From Mesostigma viride (taxonomy: Eukaryota > Streptophyta > Mesostigmatophyceae > Mesostigmatales > Mesostigmataceae): a stretch of DNA of 64,000 bases. Numbering within the stretch: position 1 is the first letter of the stretch; the number at the start of each line of letters is the position of its first letter. Below are positions 20,925-32,688 of this stretch, piece by piece. The DNA lies in contig RPFO01000138.1 of assembly GCA_009746045.1 (NCBI GenBank), positions 62,001 through 126,000 on the forward strand. The letters run 5' to 3'. Position numbers and translations under genes: made by a program. The notes below the pieces were generated by a model. That model was not told where the DNA came from and searched no databases. It saw only the letters and a program-made list of their open reading frames with translations.

Positions 20925-21340
20925 GCAAACGGCAAGGGCAAGCACCCGGGTAAGAGCAAAGGCAACCGCACGAGCAAAGGAAAGGGAAACTGGAAGAGCA
21001 AGCACAAGGCCAAGGAAAGGACAAAGGCACTTGTGCTTGCCAAAAGGGCAGGCTCAAGGGAAATGACAAGGGCAAGGGCAGGGGCAGGCACAAGGGAAGC
21101 GGATAAGGGCAAGGGCAGGCGCAAGGGAAAGAGATTAGGACAAGTCAAGCACGAGGGAACGGACAAGGGCAAGGGCAGGCACAAGGGAAAAGATGAAGAC
21201 AAGGGCAGGCACTAGGGAAAGGATGAGGGCAACGGCAAACACTGGGGATCAAAGGATAGGGGCAAGGGCAGATGCTAGGGTAACAGTTAGGGCAAAGGCA
21301 GGCACAAGAGAAGAATAAGGGGCCGTGAAGTATAAGTGGA
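20925..21340 (+). repeat. Purine-rich degenerate minisatellite (GGCAAGGGCAGGCACAAGG)
   Basis: Loose repeats of AAGGGCA, GGCACAAGGGAAAG and similar, 12-24 bp apart. The forward frame at 20916-21215 (99 codons, Lys/Gly/Arg-rich) is open because of this composition. Its coding status is doubtful, though a basic repeat protein cannot be excluded. Confidence 0.65.
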
Positions 21341-21544
21341 AATGCGGGTGGCGACATGGGGTTCGATCGGGCCTGCTGATGCAAATGCAGATTTCAACTG
21401 CAGTGACAAACACAAGCGTAGACATAGGCAACGACAAATTCCTTGCATGTGTGCCTTGCTCTTCACCGGCTGGCTCGTTTGCTAGTTGTCTAACAGTTTC
21501 TACCGATAAACATCACTTGCCATTGTAAGGTCTGCCTTGCTGCC

Positions 21545-21790
21545 GTGCTAGTGGGTAGCTGGGTGATCGTGCTTGTTCCTTGTCAAGGGAGGGATGCATG
21601 TGGAGTAGGTGGGTGGGTGTGCTTGTTCCTTGCCAAGGAAGGGATGCACAAAGGTTAGATAGGTGCACGTGCTTGTTTCTTGTCAAGGGAGGGACGCACA
21701 AAGGGTAGGTGGGGGCACATGGTTGTGCCTCGTCAAGGGCGGGATGCACGAAGGGTAGGTGGGGGCATGTGGTTGGTCCTTGTCTTTTCA
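21545..21790 (+). repeat. Minisatellite, about five units of 48-52 bp
   Basis: Each unit reads roughly GTAGGTGGGNG, CTTGTTCCTTGTCAAGG, GAGGGATGCACAAAG. It is imperfect but clearly tandem. Confidence 0.8.
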
Positions 21791-21932
21791 CCGCCCAAGC
21801 GATGGCGATGTAGCATGCATTATACATTTATTCGTGCATTAAAAATCACTTTCCTTACAAGCGGCCTTAGCCGACTCCATCTGCCGTTGCCATTTCTCCG
21901 TATTGCATTGTCCGGACACGGTTTTTGTGTCG

Positions 21933-22173
21933 CAGGTCTTCCCCCGTAAAGGCACAAGCTGCCTGCGCGCGGAATTATGTGCAGACACCTCGGTTTCCAA
22001 CACGACGGCTTCCCGCACATATCGAGCTCTGGATGTACAACATCTTCCCCCGGCGCACTTGCTCCCGGATGGAGCTTCTGTGCGGTGCCGACATCCCCGG
22101 AGCTGTCCTAAGCACCGCATGGAAACAGTATTTCAAGCCACGAAGAGAAGCCACGAATTTGATATTGACTTGA
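21933..22173 (+). other. Possible terminal exon near right transposon end
   Basis: After a TTTTTGTGTCGCAG acceptor, one frame is open to a stop at 22173 and includes HIELWMYNIFPRR and GADIPGAVLSTAW, which look protein-like. A second frame is open to 22211. No family recognised. It could be the 3' end of an element-encoded gene. Confidence 0.3.
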
Positions 22174-22500
22174 TATTGTCGTCAGAAGACTTGATATGCT
22201 ATTTTCTGTGAAGGCGTTGGATTTTTGTGCATGACATGTAATCCTGCATTTAATAATGAAATTTTTTATGAAATAGGAACTCGTCTTGCATGAGCCTTGC
22301 TGCAAATGCCATTCATTTTTTTCCCCCGGGTAAATGGGTGTTAGGGGTTAGGTTGACCGAAATGATAAGTGAAATCAAAGTGAAATTCTGATAAGTGACA
22401 TGCGTACTGCAATTCAGAACGACATAGCGACATGATTGTAGTACCGGTAGTGTACGCGAGAAGCATACGACGTCGTAACCTACGGGACCGAGTACCGGGA

Positions 22501-22665
22501 TCGTAAATTACCAACTCGTAAATTACTACCTCGCAAATTACTACCTCGTACCTTACTACCTCGTAAATTACTACCTCGTACATTACTACCTCGTACATTA
22601 CTACCTCGTACATTACTACCTCGTAAATTACTACCTCGTAAATTACTACCTCGTAAATTACGACG
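22501..22665 (+). repeat. Subterminal array: eleven 15-bp units (TCGTAAATTACTACC)
   Basis: Units start every 15 bp from 22501 to 22651 with only one to four changes each. Further TCGTAA and GGATC motifs bridge to the inverted repeat. This is the type of array bound by TnpA-like proteins in CACTA elements. Confidence 0.9.
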
Positions 22666-22755
22666 TCGGATCTTACCTCGGATCTAACTCGTAGCTTACG
22701 AGAAAGATCCGAACTCTTATACAAACGGTAAGAGTAGTCTGTGCCGTAAATTACC

Positions 22756-22811
22756 ACCTCGTAATTTACGCCTCGGATCCTTTTTACTACCCTCGGACGA
22801 AAAGTATAGTG
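22756..22811 (-). repeat. Right terminal inverted repeat of the CACTA-like element
   Basis: Perfect 56-bp inverse of 1141-1196. The next two bases (AG) duplicate 1139-1140. Confidence 0.85.
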
Positions 22812-23950
22812 AGGACGCGAGCATCGACAACTGAGGGGCGCTGAGCCCGACGTACGCAGACATAATCAAGGCACACCACCCGATCCCCCCCCGGAGGATC
22901 AGAATAATCAAGGCACACCACCCGATCCGACGGCCCAAAAAAGGTGGCCAGCTGCTCAGCGGGGCGTGCGAAAGAAGCATTGCATGCAACCAGCGCAGAT
23001 TCTGCCAGCAGATTCGCAAATAAAGGCGTGTTACCGTTGGCTGTCGTGTTGGTTGGGGAATACTGAGCGCCCCCAGTGCCAACTGGCAGCGTGGCGTTGG
23101 CGTCGAGCAGCATAACCAGGAAGTGCCGAGCTGGAATGTTGGCCTCCTCCTCCTTGAGGGCGTCGAAGAAGGCCTCGCGTTCCGCCTGAGCTCGACCCGC
23201 ATGTGGTGCATATCCCACGATAACGGTTAGCGTGTGGTGTGAATGGCCCTCAGTGGCCGAAAAAGTGGCCACTAGCACACGCGGGGACCGCAGCACGATG
23301 GACTGGAGCTGCTCTGATGCTGCCGGCGAGCACAAGAGGCCCACACCACCTTGGCCCGGCGCGTCGCCGCCACCATAGTGGAACCGCCAGCCTGCCCGCA
23401 GGTCGTCGACCAGCAGACCGTTGACCGCGTGCTGAGGGTCAACGGTGCGTCGGTGCTCCTGGACTCCAAGAACAGCGATCTTGTTGTCGGCGCACAGGGC
23501 GATCAGCTCGTCGACGCGTTGGCGTGCTGGGGTGCCGCCGCTCGTAGAAGGATCTGCAGGGAGGGTGCGCACGTTAAAACTTGCAATGCCAAGAATGGGC
23601 CGTTGCCCTATTAGCGGGGGGTGGGGGTGGGGGTGGGGGTGGAGAAGGGTAGTGCTGGAGGTGGGGGTGGGGTGGGGTGGGGGGGGAGGGGGAGGGTGGC
23701 GATTGGGGTTAATGCTTGTCAACGCATGGAGGCTTTCTTTCAGGACGGATATGCGTCGTCTCCGTCCTGGCTGGGGTCGCCGGCGTGTCGACTGGGCCTC
23801 ATCCCGCTCAAGGCGGGCTAGGAGGCGGGTGAGGCTGGTAAATTGGCGGGAAGGTTGACCGTGGCGTGCCTGGCGACCTTGCATCCTGATCATGCTCGCA
23901 CGGTGCGACATGAGGATGGAAAGGGGCTTGTTTATAAAGGCTATGCCCAA
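22812..23950 (-). pseudogene. LINE-A ORF2, 5' part (endonuclease), interrupted by the giant element
   Basis: Reads toward lower coordinates: a basic N-terminus ([11 protein letters not shown]), a Pro/His-rich stretch from the C-rich leader, then SFNVRTL, GVQEHR, GYAPH and LLDANA. A tandem duplication of about 50 bp in the RVVCLDY region (22862-22945) adds a few residues. The frame is lost at 22811 where the inverted repeat begins. A likely start is the ATG of MSHRAS near 23913. Confidence 0.85.
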
Positions 23951-23985
23951 AGCCTATTGTACCGCGAGGCCGCGAGGGTGTGCCC

Positions 23986-25342
23986 TTACCGGGCGGCATC
24001 CATACCCGGGACGTGCGTAGACGATGATGACGCAGCTGGGGCGGGCCTGGTACGGCCCGACTTGTGCCGCTTGTTAGGAGCCTGCGCCTCCGTGCGCTGG
24101 CCGTTGATGAATAGCACAGGGGTGTCGTGGACGAGGCGGACGTAGACCTTCTGGCGGTCGTGCCTGGCCTTGATCGCCACGTCGCTGCCCAGCAGACCAT
24201 TCTTGATGACGAGCTGGGCCGGTGAGAGGAGGTCGTCGAGGCTCGGCGCGTTCTTCCCGCCTAGGAGCTTGCGGGCCTGGAGTACCTTCACCTTGCTGGC
24301 CACATTCGCAAAGGCCGTCACCCGGATGGGGCCAGGCTGGCCCGCCATCCAGGCTGCCGACTCAATGCGGATGCGTTCGTTGCCCAGTTGCAGCCTGCCC
24401 ACGATGAGGCTGTGGTACAGGCGTTGCGCTAGCATCAGGTCCGTTTCAGGCTGCTGTGCATGCAACCTGGAAATACCGGACCACTATACTGCGTGAGCGC
24501 AGGTCCTCCTCGACCGCAGTCTTGTGGGCTGCAGCCCCCCTGCGTGCTGCATCTTCCATCAGGTTGGCAATGTCCGTCTGTTTTACCACGTTAGCATAGC
24601 TGGTGAGTGCAGGGGCTGCTGGCTGGGGAGGTGTGGCCAGGGCGGCCTTGACCTCGGCAATGCTGGATTGGAGCGCAGCAGTGTCTTGACGGATAGCGGT
24701 GGACAAGGTGCCGAGTTGGGCAGCCATGTCTGCGACTTTCTTATTGAGCTTGTGCAGGTCTGCTGCTTCCGGGGAAGCGTCAGGGGTGTTGGCGGTGCCA
24801 TGGTCGGCGTCCTCGAAAGCGGCAAAGAGTGCCCGGAGGCAGGGGGCCTGCGCGTGGCTCAGGAAAACAGAAAGTCGAAGCTCTGGCTCGTCCATGACGG
24901 CAAGCTCGTCCACGGAAATGGTCTCGCCAAGCGTGCCAGGAAAATAGATCGGAGTTTTGTTGTCGTTCATGAGGTGCAGGATAGCCCGCGCCTCCTCGGC
25001 GGTAAGCGAAAAGAACCGGTGCTCGGCAACAACCTTGCCAGGCATGAAGTCCGCTGGGTCAAACTCAGCGTCGGCGATGGCGTCGTCGTCGTCGTCGTCA
25101 AGGGGGTCGGTCTCACGGGAAACCTCGCTGGAAGAAGGAGCCGCAGGCGGAGGGATCTGGCTGTCCATCTCGTCGACGGGGCCGGAGCAATGCCGCTTAG
25201 ACGAAACGTTAATGGCGGCATCAGCAGACGATGGCTGGGTCGCAATGGTGTCCACAGCGTCGACTAGTTGCGTGATGGTATGAGGCGCTGATTCCCCCCC
25301 ATCGGCGGGGGAGTGGGAGGCGGCTGAAGGTGATTCCGCCAT
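23986..25342 (-). pseudogene. LINE-A ORF1, one frameshift
   Basis: ATG at 25342. The first part (to 24446) has an acidic region (DPLDDDDDDA), a helical gag-like region and a coiled-coil candidate, and ends with RSIVVRYFQ. The second part (24465-23986) continues in another frame with LYHSLIVGRLQLG, RVTAFANVASKVKVLQARKLL and KVYVRLVHDTPVLFING, an RRM plus C-terminal domain layout like L1 ORF1p. The break lies around 24465-24490. About 450 residues in total. The leader to about 25535 shares the ATGCTCATAACTTTTAC and GATATAATTTTC blocks with the ORF1-only elements. Confidence 0.7.
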
Positions 25343-25552
25343 GGCTACTTTCCGGAAAATACGATCCCTGCCTGCGCTGCGTTTTATGATATTGCGCTAA
25401 ATCTTGGGCGATGGCGGCTGAAAATTATATCATCGTGTTCGTCATCAAAAGACGCTTCTACTGCAATTTACCCGACCAAATTTCATGCCCGGATGTAAAA
25501 GTTATGAGCATTCTCGGCATCCATAGCTCGCCACACCGTTCAGTAAGATGAA

Positions 25553-27215
25553 TGGATGTATAGGGTCCCTATACCGGTCAGTATAGGGTCATTATAGGCA
25601 TGGCTTGGCTAAATTCTGAAGGCAACATCCATGGGGGCCATTATGGGCGCACATGCGCGTGGGCCACATGCTAGGCTAAGCCTGACTAATCTAAACTACT
25701 GGTATGGATTCCCTAGTCTGAGGTGGCAGGAGGGGGCTGCCAGGGCTTGTGGTCAACGTGGATGACCGCCCCCCTCCAGTATACCGGCTTCCCCCCTGCG
25801 CGCTGCCGGAGCTGAAGGTAGGTCGGCCATAGCTCGCGTCGCCGCTGTTGCTGGGCCAGGGTCAAGTCGTCGTCCAGCGTGAAGCGAGTCCTCGAGAGCT
25901 TCTTGCGGCATTTAAGGAACGCCAGCTTGTCCGCCATGTACTTAAAGGTGAGGAGCACGGGTGCCGGGCCAGCCTTACCCCGCGCGCGGGGGAGGCGGAC
26001 AGCCGACATCCGCAGCTCACCAGTGCAGTTGCATGGGGGCAAAAATGGCGCGCTTAAATGCCTCGAGAAGGCTCGTGGAGGTCTCACCTGCCGGCTGGTC
26101 GAAGTGCTTGACGATGACATTGTTGCTGCGCTTGGCGATGTCGGCTTCCTCGCAAAGGTCGAGGGCTTGTTGCTTGAGTTGTGCCGTGGTGGTGGAGGTG
26201 GTGGAGGTGGTGTGATGCTTACGTCCGCCCAGGTGGAGGGAGCATCGCCGGCCGGGCCAGCAGGGGCCGGCTGGGCGGCGATGTCCTTCACCGCCTGGGC
26301 GGTGAGGCCGGCGGTGTCATGCAAGCTCTCAAGGGCGGTGGCGGTGGCTTGAAGACGGTGGTCGAGGTCGAGGAGCTGGGCTTTGATGTCGGCAGCACTT
26401 GGAGGCGGACATGGCAGTGGAGGTGGAGGCGGCGGCGGTGGAAATGTGAGGAAGTTCAGCAGTCAGCGTGCGACCGATTGCTGCTACGTCGGCAGCAAGG
26501 GGGGTCACGTGCTGCTGGAAGGCTTCCGTGAGGATGGAGCGGAGGGTGGGGGCGGAGATGGATGGAGCCCAGATCTCGCCGTCAGAGCGCTGGAGAAGGG
26601 AGTTGAGGATGGTGTGCTGGAGTTGGGGGCGGGGGCACCCGAACAGCAGGCGGATGTCGTTCCAGCGGCGGCCGTCCGGGAGGAGGCGATTGTTGTCGTG
26701 GAGATGGAGGCACAGGTCGTAAAGCGAGGCGTAGTCCCCGAAGAAGATGCAGTGCAGAGCATCGGACGGAGACATGTTGGTCCAGTCGTGATCATTGACC
26801 TGGAAAGGTTGGAGCCGACAGCGCGGTTCCGAGGGGCGTGAAGACCCTCCTGTTTTATTGGCTGAGCGGGCGCGTTCAGGGTCAGGCGATGCCCATGGCG
26901 AGGCATTGAGCCCGGGAGGTTGCTGGGCGACCACCAGTGCACGACTAGTGTCACCGCTGCCTGCCGGAGCTGGCAAAGCTGCGGCCGCAGCTGCCGCATT
27001 TTCATGGGCGAGCGCATCCGCCAAACTGCGTTGCGTCGAGAGGCGTTTACTCGTCATATATTGCGTTTCAGATTCGGAAAATTATATCAGCATGTGCGTC
27101 TTAGAAAGACGAAGCGATAGTGATATTCACGGCTAAATTCGGTGCTCAAACGTGAAAGTTATGAGCTCCGCCGTCAGCCATGGCTACCTCGTGGCTCGTG
27201 GCTCCTGGCTCGTGG
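25553..27215 (-). mobile_element. ORF1-only LINE derivative, subfamily beta, copy 1 (decayed)
   Basis: ORF1 starts at ATG 27057 (MTSKRLSTQRSL) and is open to about 26329. It resumes in another frame at 26324-25713, with FTLDDDLTLAQQQRRREL and VYWRGAVIHVDHKPW. It differs from subfamily alpha by the DHDWTNM and FFGDYASLYDL segment. The leader shares CACGAG heptamers and TCATAACTTTCACG. The 3' tail (CTAGGGAAT ... GTCAGGCTTAGCC) is also seen at 57717-57760 and 59988-60040. Confidence 0.7.
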
Positions 27216-28059
27216 CTGAGGTTAGAGCACAGCAAAATGCTGTTTTGACATTGATACTATTGCGACTATAGACAGGTTAAAACTCCACTATGCCCCTTAT
27301 CCAAAGGGGTGTGAATGCTAGGCAGTCGCTCTCGCAATCATTGACTGCTGGTTGAGCACTGGCAAACAGCCATTTTCATACTGTCAACCAAATGCTGCAA
27401 GAATAAGCATGCCTGCCGCACCTCAAAAGAATACTTGCCAAGAAGCTGTTCAGCACATTTGAATGCTTGCGTGCAGTCAGGATCCTAAAATCAAAGATGC
27501 TCAAATACTGCTGGCATAAGAATTCATGCTGCCCTCAACACATGATGGAAAGACTTCGCTCAGGAACTATTTTTGGGCACTGCAACTTGTGCGGAAAGGC
27601 TGAAAATTTGTGTCCACTATGGACTGCCACATGTTAGGGGGGTTGCCATCAAACATAATATGTACAAGCACAACCATCTCGATAGGGTGGAGCGGCAGCC
27701 CAAATAGCTGCTGGTATGGTACAGAAGGACGCATGGCCAGCTGTCACCTGCAGAGGCACACATGGGGAAAACACAACATTGGCTAAGGACCCAGAGTCAG
27801 GATGGCGGCTCGGAACATACTCAAACATCCAATTCACCCCCCACCGAAAAAATGCCACCGCGAAGCGAAGGCGGCATGAGACACATGCAAATGATAAAAG
27901 AATAGAACTGCCACAATTCAACAACTGGGCAAGTCAGCGAGAACCACCCATCAAAGCCACCCAACCACAGCATATCCAGCCTTGAATGTCATCCCAACGC
28001 TACCCGGAGCTCCACAAGAAGCCTGCACACTCACCATGGTGACGGAGTGTTGTGCGCGC
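27216..28059. other. No gene recognised; 3' flank of the reductase gene
   Basis: Unique sequence downstream of the reductase stop codon. It must hold that gene's 3' UTR and polyadenylation site, which were not pinned down. Confidence 0.4.
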
Positions 28060-31000
28060 CTAAAAGTCAAGGTCGGTCGTGAACACGCGGTTGGAGCCGT
28101 CGATGGAGCTCATCACGCCAGCCTTCTGGTACTCGCCCACGCGCTTCTCAAAGAAGTTGGTCTTGCCCCTGGGGGATGCCACGGGCACGCACACGTCCAT
28201 CGCAACGGCACGGGATGCAAGCAGAAAGGAAGCAGAAACAGAAAGGGGGCACCAGGAAAGTGCGCAAGCCGGTGAGTAGGCTGTACGTGGCCCCAGTGCC
28301 AGGTCACCCTGGCGCAAAGATCAGAACCTGGCCAACGTATTAATGTGCAAGCCACAGAGGACGAATACAGATTGAAGGCCCTCACAGGGCCGCACACAAT
28401 TGTGCGACACCGACAAGGGGCACTGACAGCGCAAGCACTAAGGGGCACACATACAGGCACGCGTGTGCAGGTCATGCAGCGTGCAGTATTTTAAACACCA
28501 CGAAGGAAACCTGAAGCAGAGGCGCGCTATGGCGTGATGGTGGTGACGACAAACGTACTGGAGAGAGATGAGGTCCATGAAGTCGAACGGGTTGGTCGCA
28601 TTGTAATGCTTGGCGTAGCCCAGTGCAACCTGTAGGGCGGGCAACAGCACAAAAAGGTAGACACAGGCAGTTTCCGGTGCAGGCATAAGTGCTTGTGTTG
28701 CAGGGGATGGCTTACAAAGAGGCTGGTCCAAACCCATCCCAACAGGGCAGCCACACGCCAGGCATGTCCCATGCAGCTGCAGTGTAGACAAGGAAATCAA
28801 GGGAAGGGGGGAGGAGGGGAAAAAAGGTACACGCCAACGTCCCTTCCCCCCCCTCCCTCCCTCCCCCCCTCGACCCCACCCCCCATCGTACCAGCAGCCG
28901 GTCGGCCACAAACTCGATGTACTGGCGCATCATCTTGGCATTCATCCCGACCAGGTCCACCGAAAGTGACTCGCAGATGAACTCCTGCTCACCCTCCACC
29001 GCATTGGTGAGGATCTCCAGCACACGCGAGCGCTCCAGCTTGTTCTCCAGGTGGCTGGCAGGACAAGGAGGGGAGGGGAGCAGGGGGGAGGCAAGGAGGG
29101 GATGGTGCGGGCAAGCAACGAGGGGGCCGGCAAGTGAGGGGGAGGTGATGTGGGCACGTGGGACACCAAGGAGGAGAGGGGGCCGTTGGCAGAGGAACCA
29201 TTTGTCAGCGGAATGGAACAAAAGGGAGCAGATATGGCATGATATATGGTGCGGTGGGGCAGGGGCACGAGGGCGGGGGGAATGGCTACGCTGGGAGTGG
29301 CAGAGACCGAATGGGCATGGAGCACGCAAGGGCATTGAAACAGTGAGGGCAGGGCAGGAACCTGTGAGCACATGCATGGCCTGGGACTTTGTGGGTTAAG
29401 AGACACATCCATATGCCAGCATGACAGATGCCTCCCCTGGCAGCGGGACACAAGTCCCCTGGCATTACTCATTCACCAGCTGCCATGTGCATGCATGCGT
29501 GCGTGCTCATGTGTGACACTGTTTGTGGGTGGCAGGAAAGAGTTGGGCATAGGCATCAACGTGAGGGGGGGGGGGCGGATGCCAGGAAAACCACGCATGT
29601 TTTGGCGCACACCGCGGTGGTCACTTACGAGTATAGCAGGCAGGCGAAGTCGCAGTGCAGGCCCTCATCGCGCGAGATGAGTTCATTGGAAAACGTCAGC
29701 CCCGGCATCAGCCCGCGCTTCTTCAGCCAGAAGATGGAGCAGAAACTGCCGCTGAAGAAGATGCCCTCCACGCACGCAAATGCCACCAGCCGCTCTGCAA
29801 AGGATTGGTTGCTGCGACAGCGAGGGGCGGGGAGGGGCAGGCAGGGACCCAGAGGGGAGGGGGCGCAGGGTAGCCAAGGGGCAGGCGGGCACAGCACGCG
29901 GCAAGAGAGTTACGAAGGCAAGTCAGTGTGAACACGCATATTGGGCAACCTGAGGCAAGGGGAGCGTGATGGCACAGGTGCATGCGACAGTAACCATGTA
30001 ATCACAGTATCATGTAATAATCAGCAACCATGTAATCATGCATGTGATCGCACATGTGAGTAACCACGTGGGCATTGATATAAAAATTAGCACGGCTGTG
30101 GACGCGTGAAGTGGCGAGGACGGTGTTGCCAAACAACAAGCTTTTTGGTTGGCAGTGGTCAAAACCTTGGGGGGGGGGGGGGAGAGGGGGGGGGGAGAAG
30201 GGGGGGGGGGGGGGGGGAATTCCACATGGGAACCAGATTGCAGGGACTGTGCAGGGAGAGCATGGCAGCACCACCCGCTTGGTTGACTGCCCACCATCTG
30301 TGCCCGCAGTAATTGTCCCGGTACGTGCAGTGCCATATGCCAGGGGGTGCGTGCAAAGACACTACCCAACACACTCTACTTTATCGTTTACAAGTATTCC
30401 CCTGATAATCCTCGCCTGCGTGCCCTGCCAGGGGCACCACATGCATCGAGGTGGGCAGCTGCCTGGTGCCTGTTGAAGGAAACCACGCGGCAGCGCAGAT
30501 GAACAACAAAAGAAACTATTCAGAATTGCGAACTAATACTTCGCTAGCTGCACGGGTGCACCATGTTCCCATGGCTTGCTCTGTCGCTGCCGTGCGCACT
30601 TACACCAAAGTAATATCAAACCTACTTTGCGCCAGAGACAAGAAGCACCATGCCTGCATCATGGCAGTTACGACCCGCACACAGGCCTCACCTGTGGATC
30701 CACTTGATTGCCCACTCGGCCTTTGCCTTGATGCAGGGGATCTCCTCGATCGAGTTGAACAGGTGCTCCTTCTCGCGAGAGTCCTTGATGTACGTGTCAA
30801 TCAGCAGGCTATACATCTCTGCAGCGTCCGCAGCAGCAAACGACAAAAACCACGGAGCCAATGGACGCATCAGATAGTGATAGGAGGCAGATAGTGATAG
30901 GAGGCAGATAGTGGCAGTCGAGATGGGCAATCGCTTGCCGACATGATTGCGGAGGTCTCGTGCTACCAAACAAGTCGGTTTGGCTCACCTGAATGGATAT

Positions 31001-31651
31001 TCTCGATAGCAATCTGGAAACCGTAGAACGCCCGTGCCTGGAAAATGCACGGCAGACACGGCACGCAACAGCAAGACATTCAGTAACGTCCCAACGCGAT
31101 ACGAAGTGTACTGCTCTCACGAAAAGGCAGGCAGTTGCATTCGCAGTTCACAAAACTACTAACCTCAGGAATTTGAATGTCCATCATAAACCTGGACGCG
31201 AGGTTCTCGAGGACGATGCCATCGGACGCCGCGAAGAATGCCAGGACATGCTTGATAAAATGCTGCTCGTTTGCGTTAAGCGATTCCCACTGTTGAACAT
31301 CTGTAGACAAGTCAACCTCCTCAGCTGTGCACAATAGACAAGGCAGCACCGAAGGCATCATACACTTTCGTCAGGCTACGCATGCGGAAGTTTTGAAGTG
31401 GTGCACTGCAGATATTGTGTATATATCTTGGGGGAAGCGACAAGGCCTGCACGTGCAAACAGCCGACTGCTCTTACCTGTCCAAAAACTAGCCTCTGCCT
31501 TCTTGTACATCTCCCACACGTCAGGATACTTGATTGGGAACATGGTAAACCGGTTCTTGTTCTCCATCAACAGCGGTTCCATCTTCATTTTCATCGGATT
31601 AGAAGGCGCCGTTGTGATGGAAGGGCTGGAGGTTGGAGCAGAAGCCGGCAT
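28060..31651 (-). CDS. RNR2: Ribonucleoside-diphosphate reductase small subunit (R2), eight exons, 345 aa
   Basis: Exons: 31651-31477, 31324-31164, 31037-30989, 30818-30692, 29811-29629, 29054-28892, 28629-28559 and 28168-28060. All introns are GT-AG, the phases join cleanly, and the sum is 1,038 nt including TAG. The protein is the beta subunit of class I reductase, which with the large subunit makes dNTPs for DNA synthesis. Visible residues: the metal-site Asp in [19 protein letters not shown] with Glu, His and the radical Tyr, VEGIFFSG, and SRDEGLHCD with Glu and His. The FTTDLDF C-terminus is the usual large-subunit docking tail. Length fits the family (about 320-400). E2F-type sites upstream suggest S-phase control. 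This is the only intron-rich host gene in the window. Confidence 0.95.
30169..30217 (+). repeat. Poly-G tract in a reductase intron
   Basis: Forty-nine bases of almost pure G with a few A, in the 880-bp intron between the fourth and fifth exons. On the transcript (minus) strand it is a C/T run, so it may help 3' splice-site choice or simply be an expanded tract. The length call is prone to sequencing error. Confidence 0.8.
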
Positions 31652-31689
31652 GTAAGTGGTGGGTGCTGGTAATTTCGGTCCTCGGTGGT

Positions 31690-31697
31690 GGCGGGAA
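31690..31697 (-). promoter_or_regulatory. E2F-type site, proximal
   Basis: GGCGGGAA, about 40 bp upstream of the reductase ATG. Matches the core of the E2F/DP consensus, a known control element of plant and animal reductase genes. Confidence 0.55.
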
Positions 31698-31832
31698 GCA
31701 CAGCGGATATGTCACGGGTGTGCGTTTGTCACAAAAAAGCCTTCAAACGACGCCGCGAGATGCGCGCTTATGAGGCCACGGTGCAAGCCGCGCGCTTCAC
31801 GCGTGACGTCGCTAACGGGATTTGATTTTGAA

Positions 31833-31840
31833 TTCCCGCC
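31833..31840 (-). promoter_or_regulatory. E2F-type site, distal
   Basis: TTCCCGCC, the reverse complement of the same core, about 180 bp upstream of the ATG and 170 bp from the copia LTR. Confidence 0.55.
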
Positions 31841-32009
31841 ACAAATCCCCGCGAGTTTTGAAACCAGATTTGATGAGGTTGCTTCCAAACAAACGCTTTC
31901 GAGTTTCGATTCGACTTGCGTGTTTGCAACGCAGGCGGATTGGCTCTGATGTCAGAAGCGCGCCGCGCCGACAGCCACACGTAAGAGTCAAGGGCCTGGG
32001 CAGTGATGG

Positions 32010-32441
32010 TGTCAGAAGTATCGACACACCTGCCTGAAACTAGTACTTATAGTTTAGTGCTAGCTCTGGACTACATGAACGGGCATGTGCCGCATGTTTA
32101 AGTTCTGTTCCATAAGTGACCCAGTCATTCTGTGACTGACCTTGAACTTTGGTTGTGAATGGTTGGCTTGAGATCACGTTATGATTGTAACTGCCACACA
32201 GTCAGAAAAGAACCGGTTTGGTGTGGCCACGTTGTAGGTAGATCATAACTGCTACCCAGTAGCTGAGCCTGGAATTGTTTAAAAGGCGAAGCTACGCACC
32301 TTGTTTGCTCTCTTAGTACCTCACACCTCACACACTCCTGTGGTGGAACTAGCAGCCGGCCAGCTGCCGACTGAGACTTATTTTTATCTGAGTGAAATAA
32401 AGTAAAACTTTGTGGCAAACATTGTTTTCTCACTCCTAACA
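32010..32441 (+). repeat. Copia 5' LTR
   Basis: Starts TGTCAGAAGT and ends CTCCTAACA. Holds a TATA-like TTTAAAAGG near 32278 and AATAAA at 32395, consistent with a U3 promoter and an R-region polyadenylation signal. Confidence 0.95.
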
Positions 32442-32457
32442 TGGCATCGGAGTGCGG
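32442..32457 (+). promoter_or_regulatory. Copia primer-binding site
   Basis: TGGCATCGGAGTGCGG follows the LTR directly. The leading TGG pairs with a tRNA CCA end, and the site resembles the TGGTATCAGAGC initiator-Met site of plant copia elements. Confidence 0.6.
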
Positions 32458-32688
32458 TTCGCACGCCTTTCGACCTGCTTACCGCTGGTAAAAGTCGTTT
32501 CCGGAGGCTCTGCTCGCGGTTGACTTTAGATTTGTGTATTTCGGCGAGATTTGCATGACGACAGCGTAGGCGGAGGTTTGATTCCCGTCTGGCGCGTGAT
32601 GCGAAAGGTGCTTGGTTCGATTCCTGGCCGGAATCTATTGGCCAACGTTACCTTTTTTTCCGGAGTTTTTTGCTGTTTTTTTGCTGGA

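Noticed and set aside
22501..22665. CRISPR-like array
   Set aside because: Units are contiguous 15-mers without spacers, next to a transposon inverted repeat in eukaryotic sequence.
32560..32640. tRNA-like segment in the copia leader (GGTTCGATTCC)
   Set aside because: B-box-like sequence only; no A-box or foldable tRNA around it.
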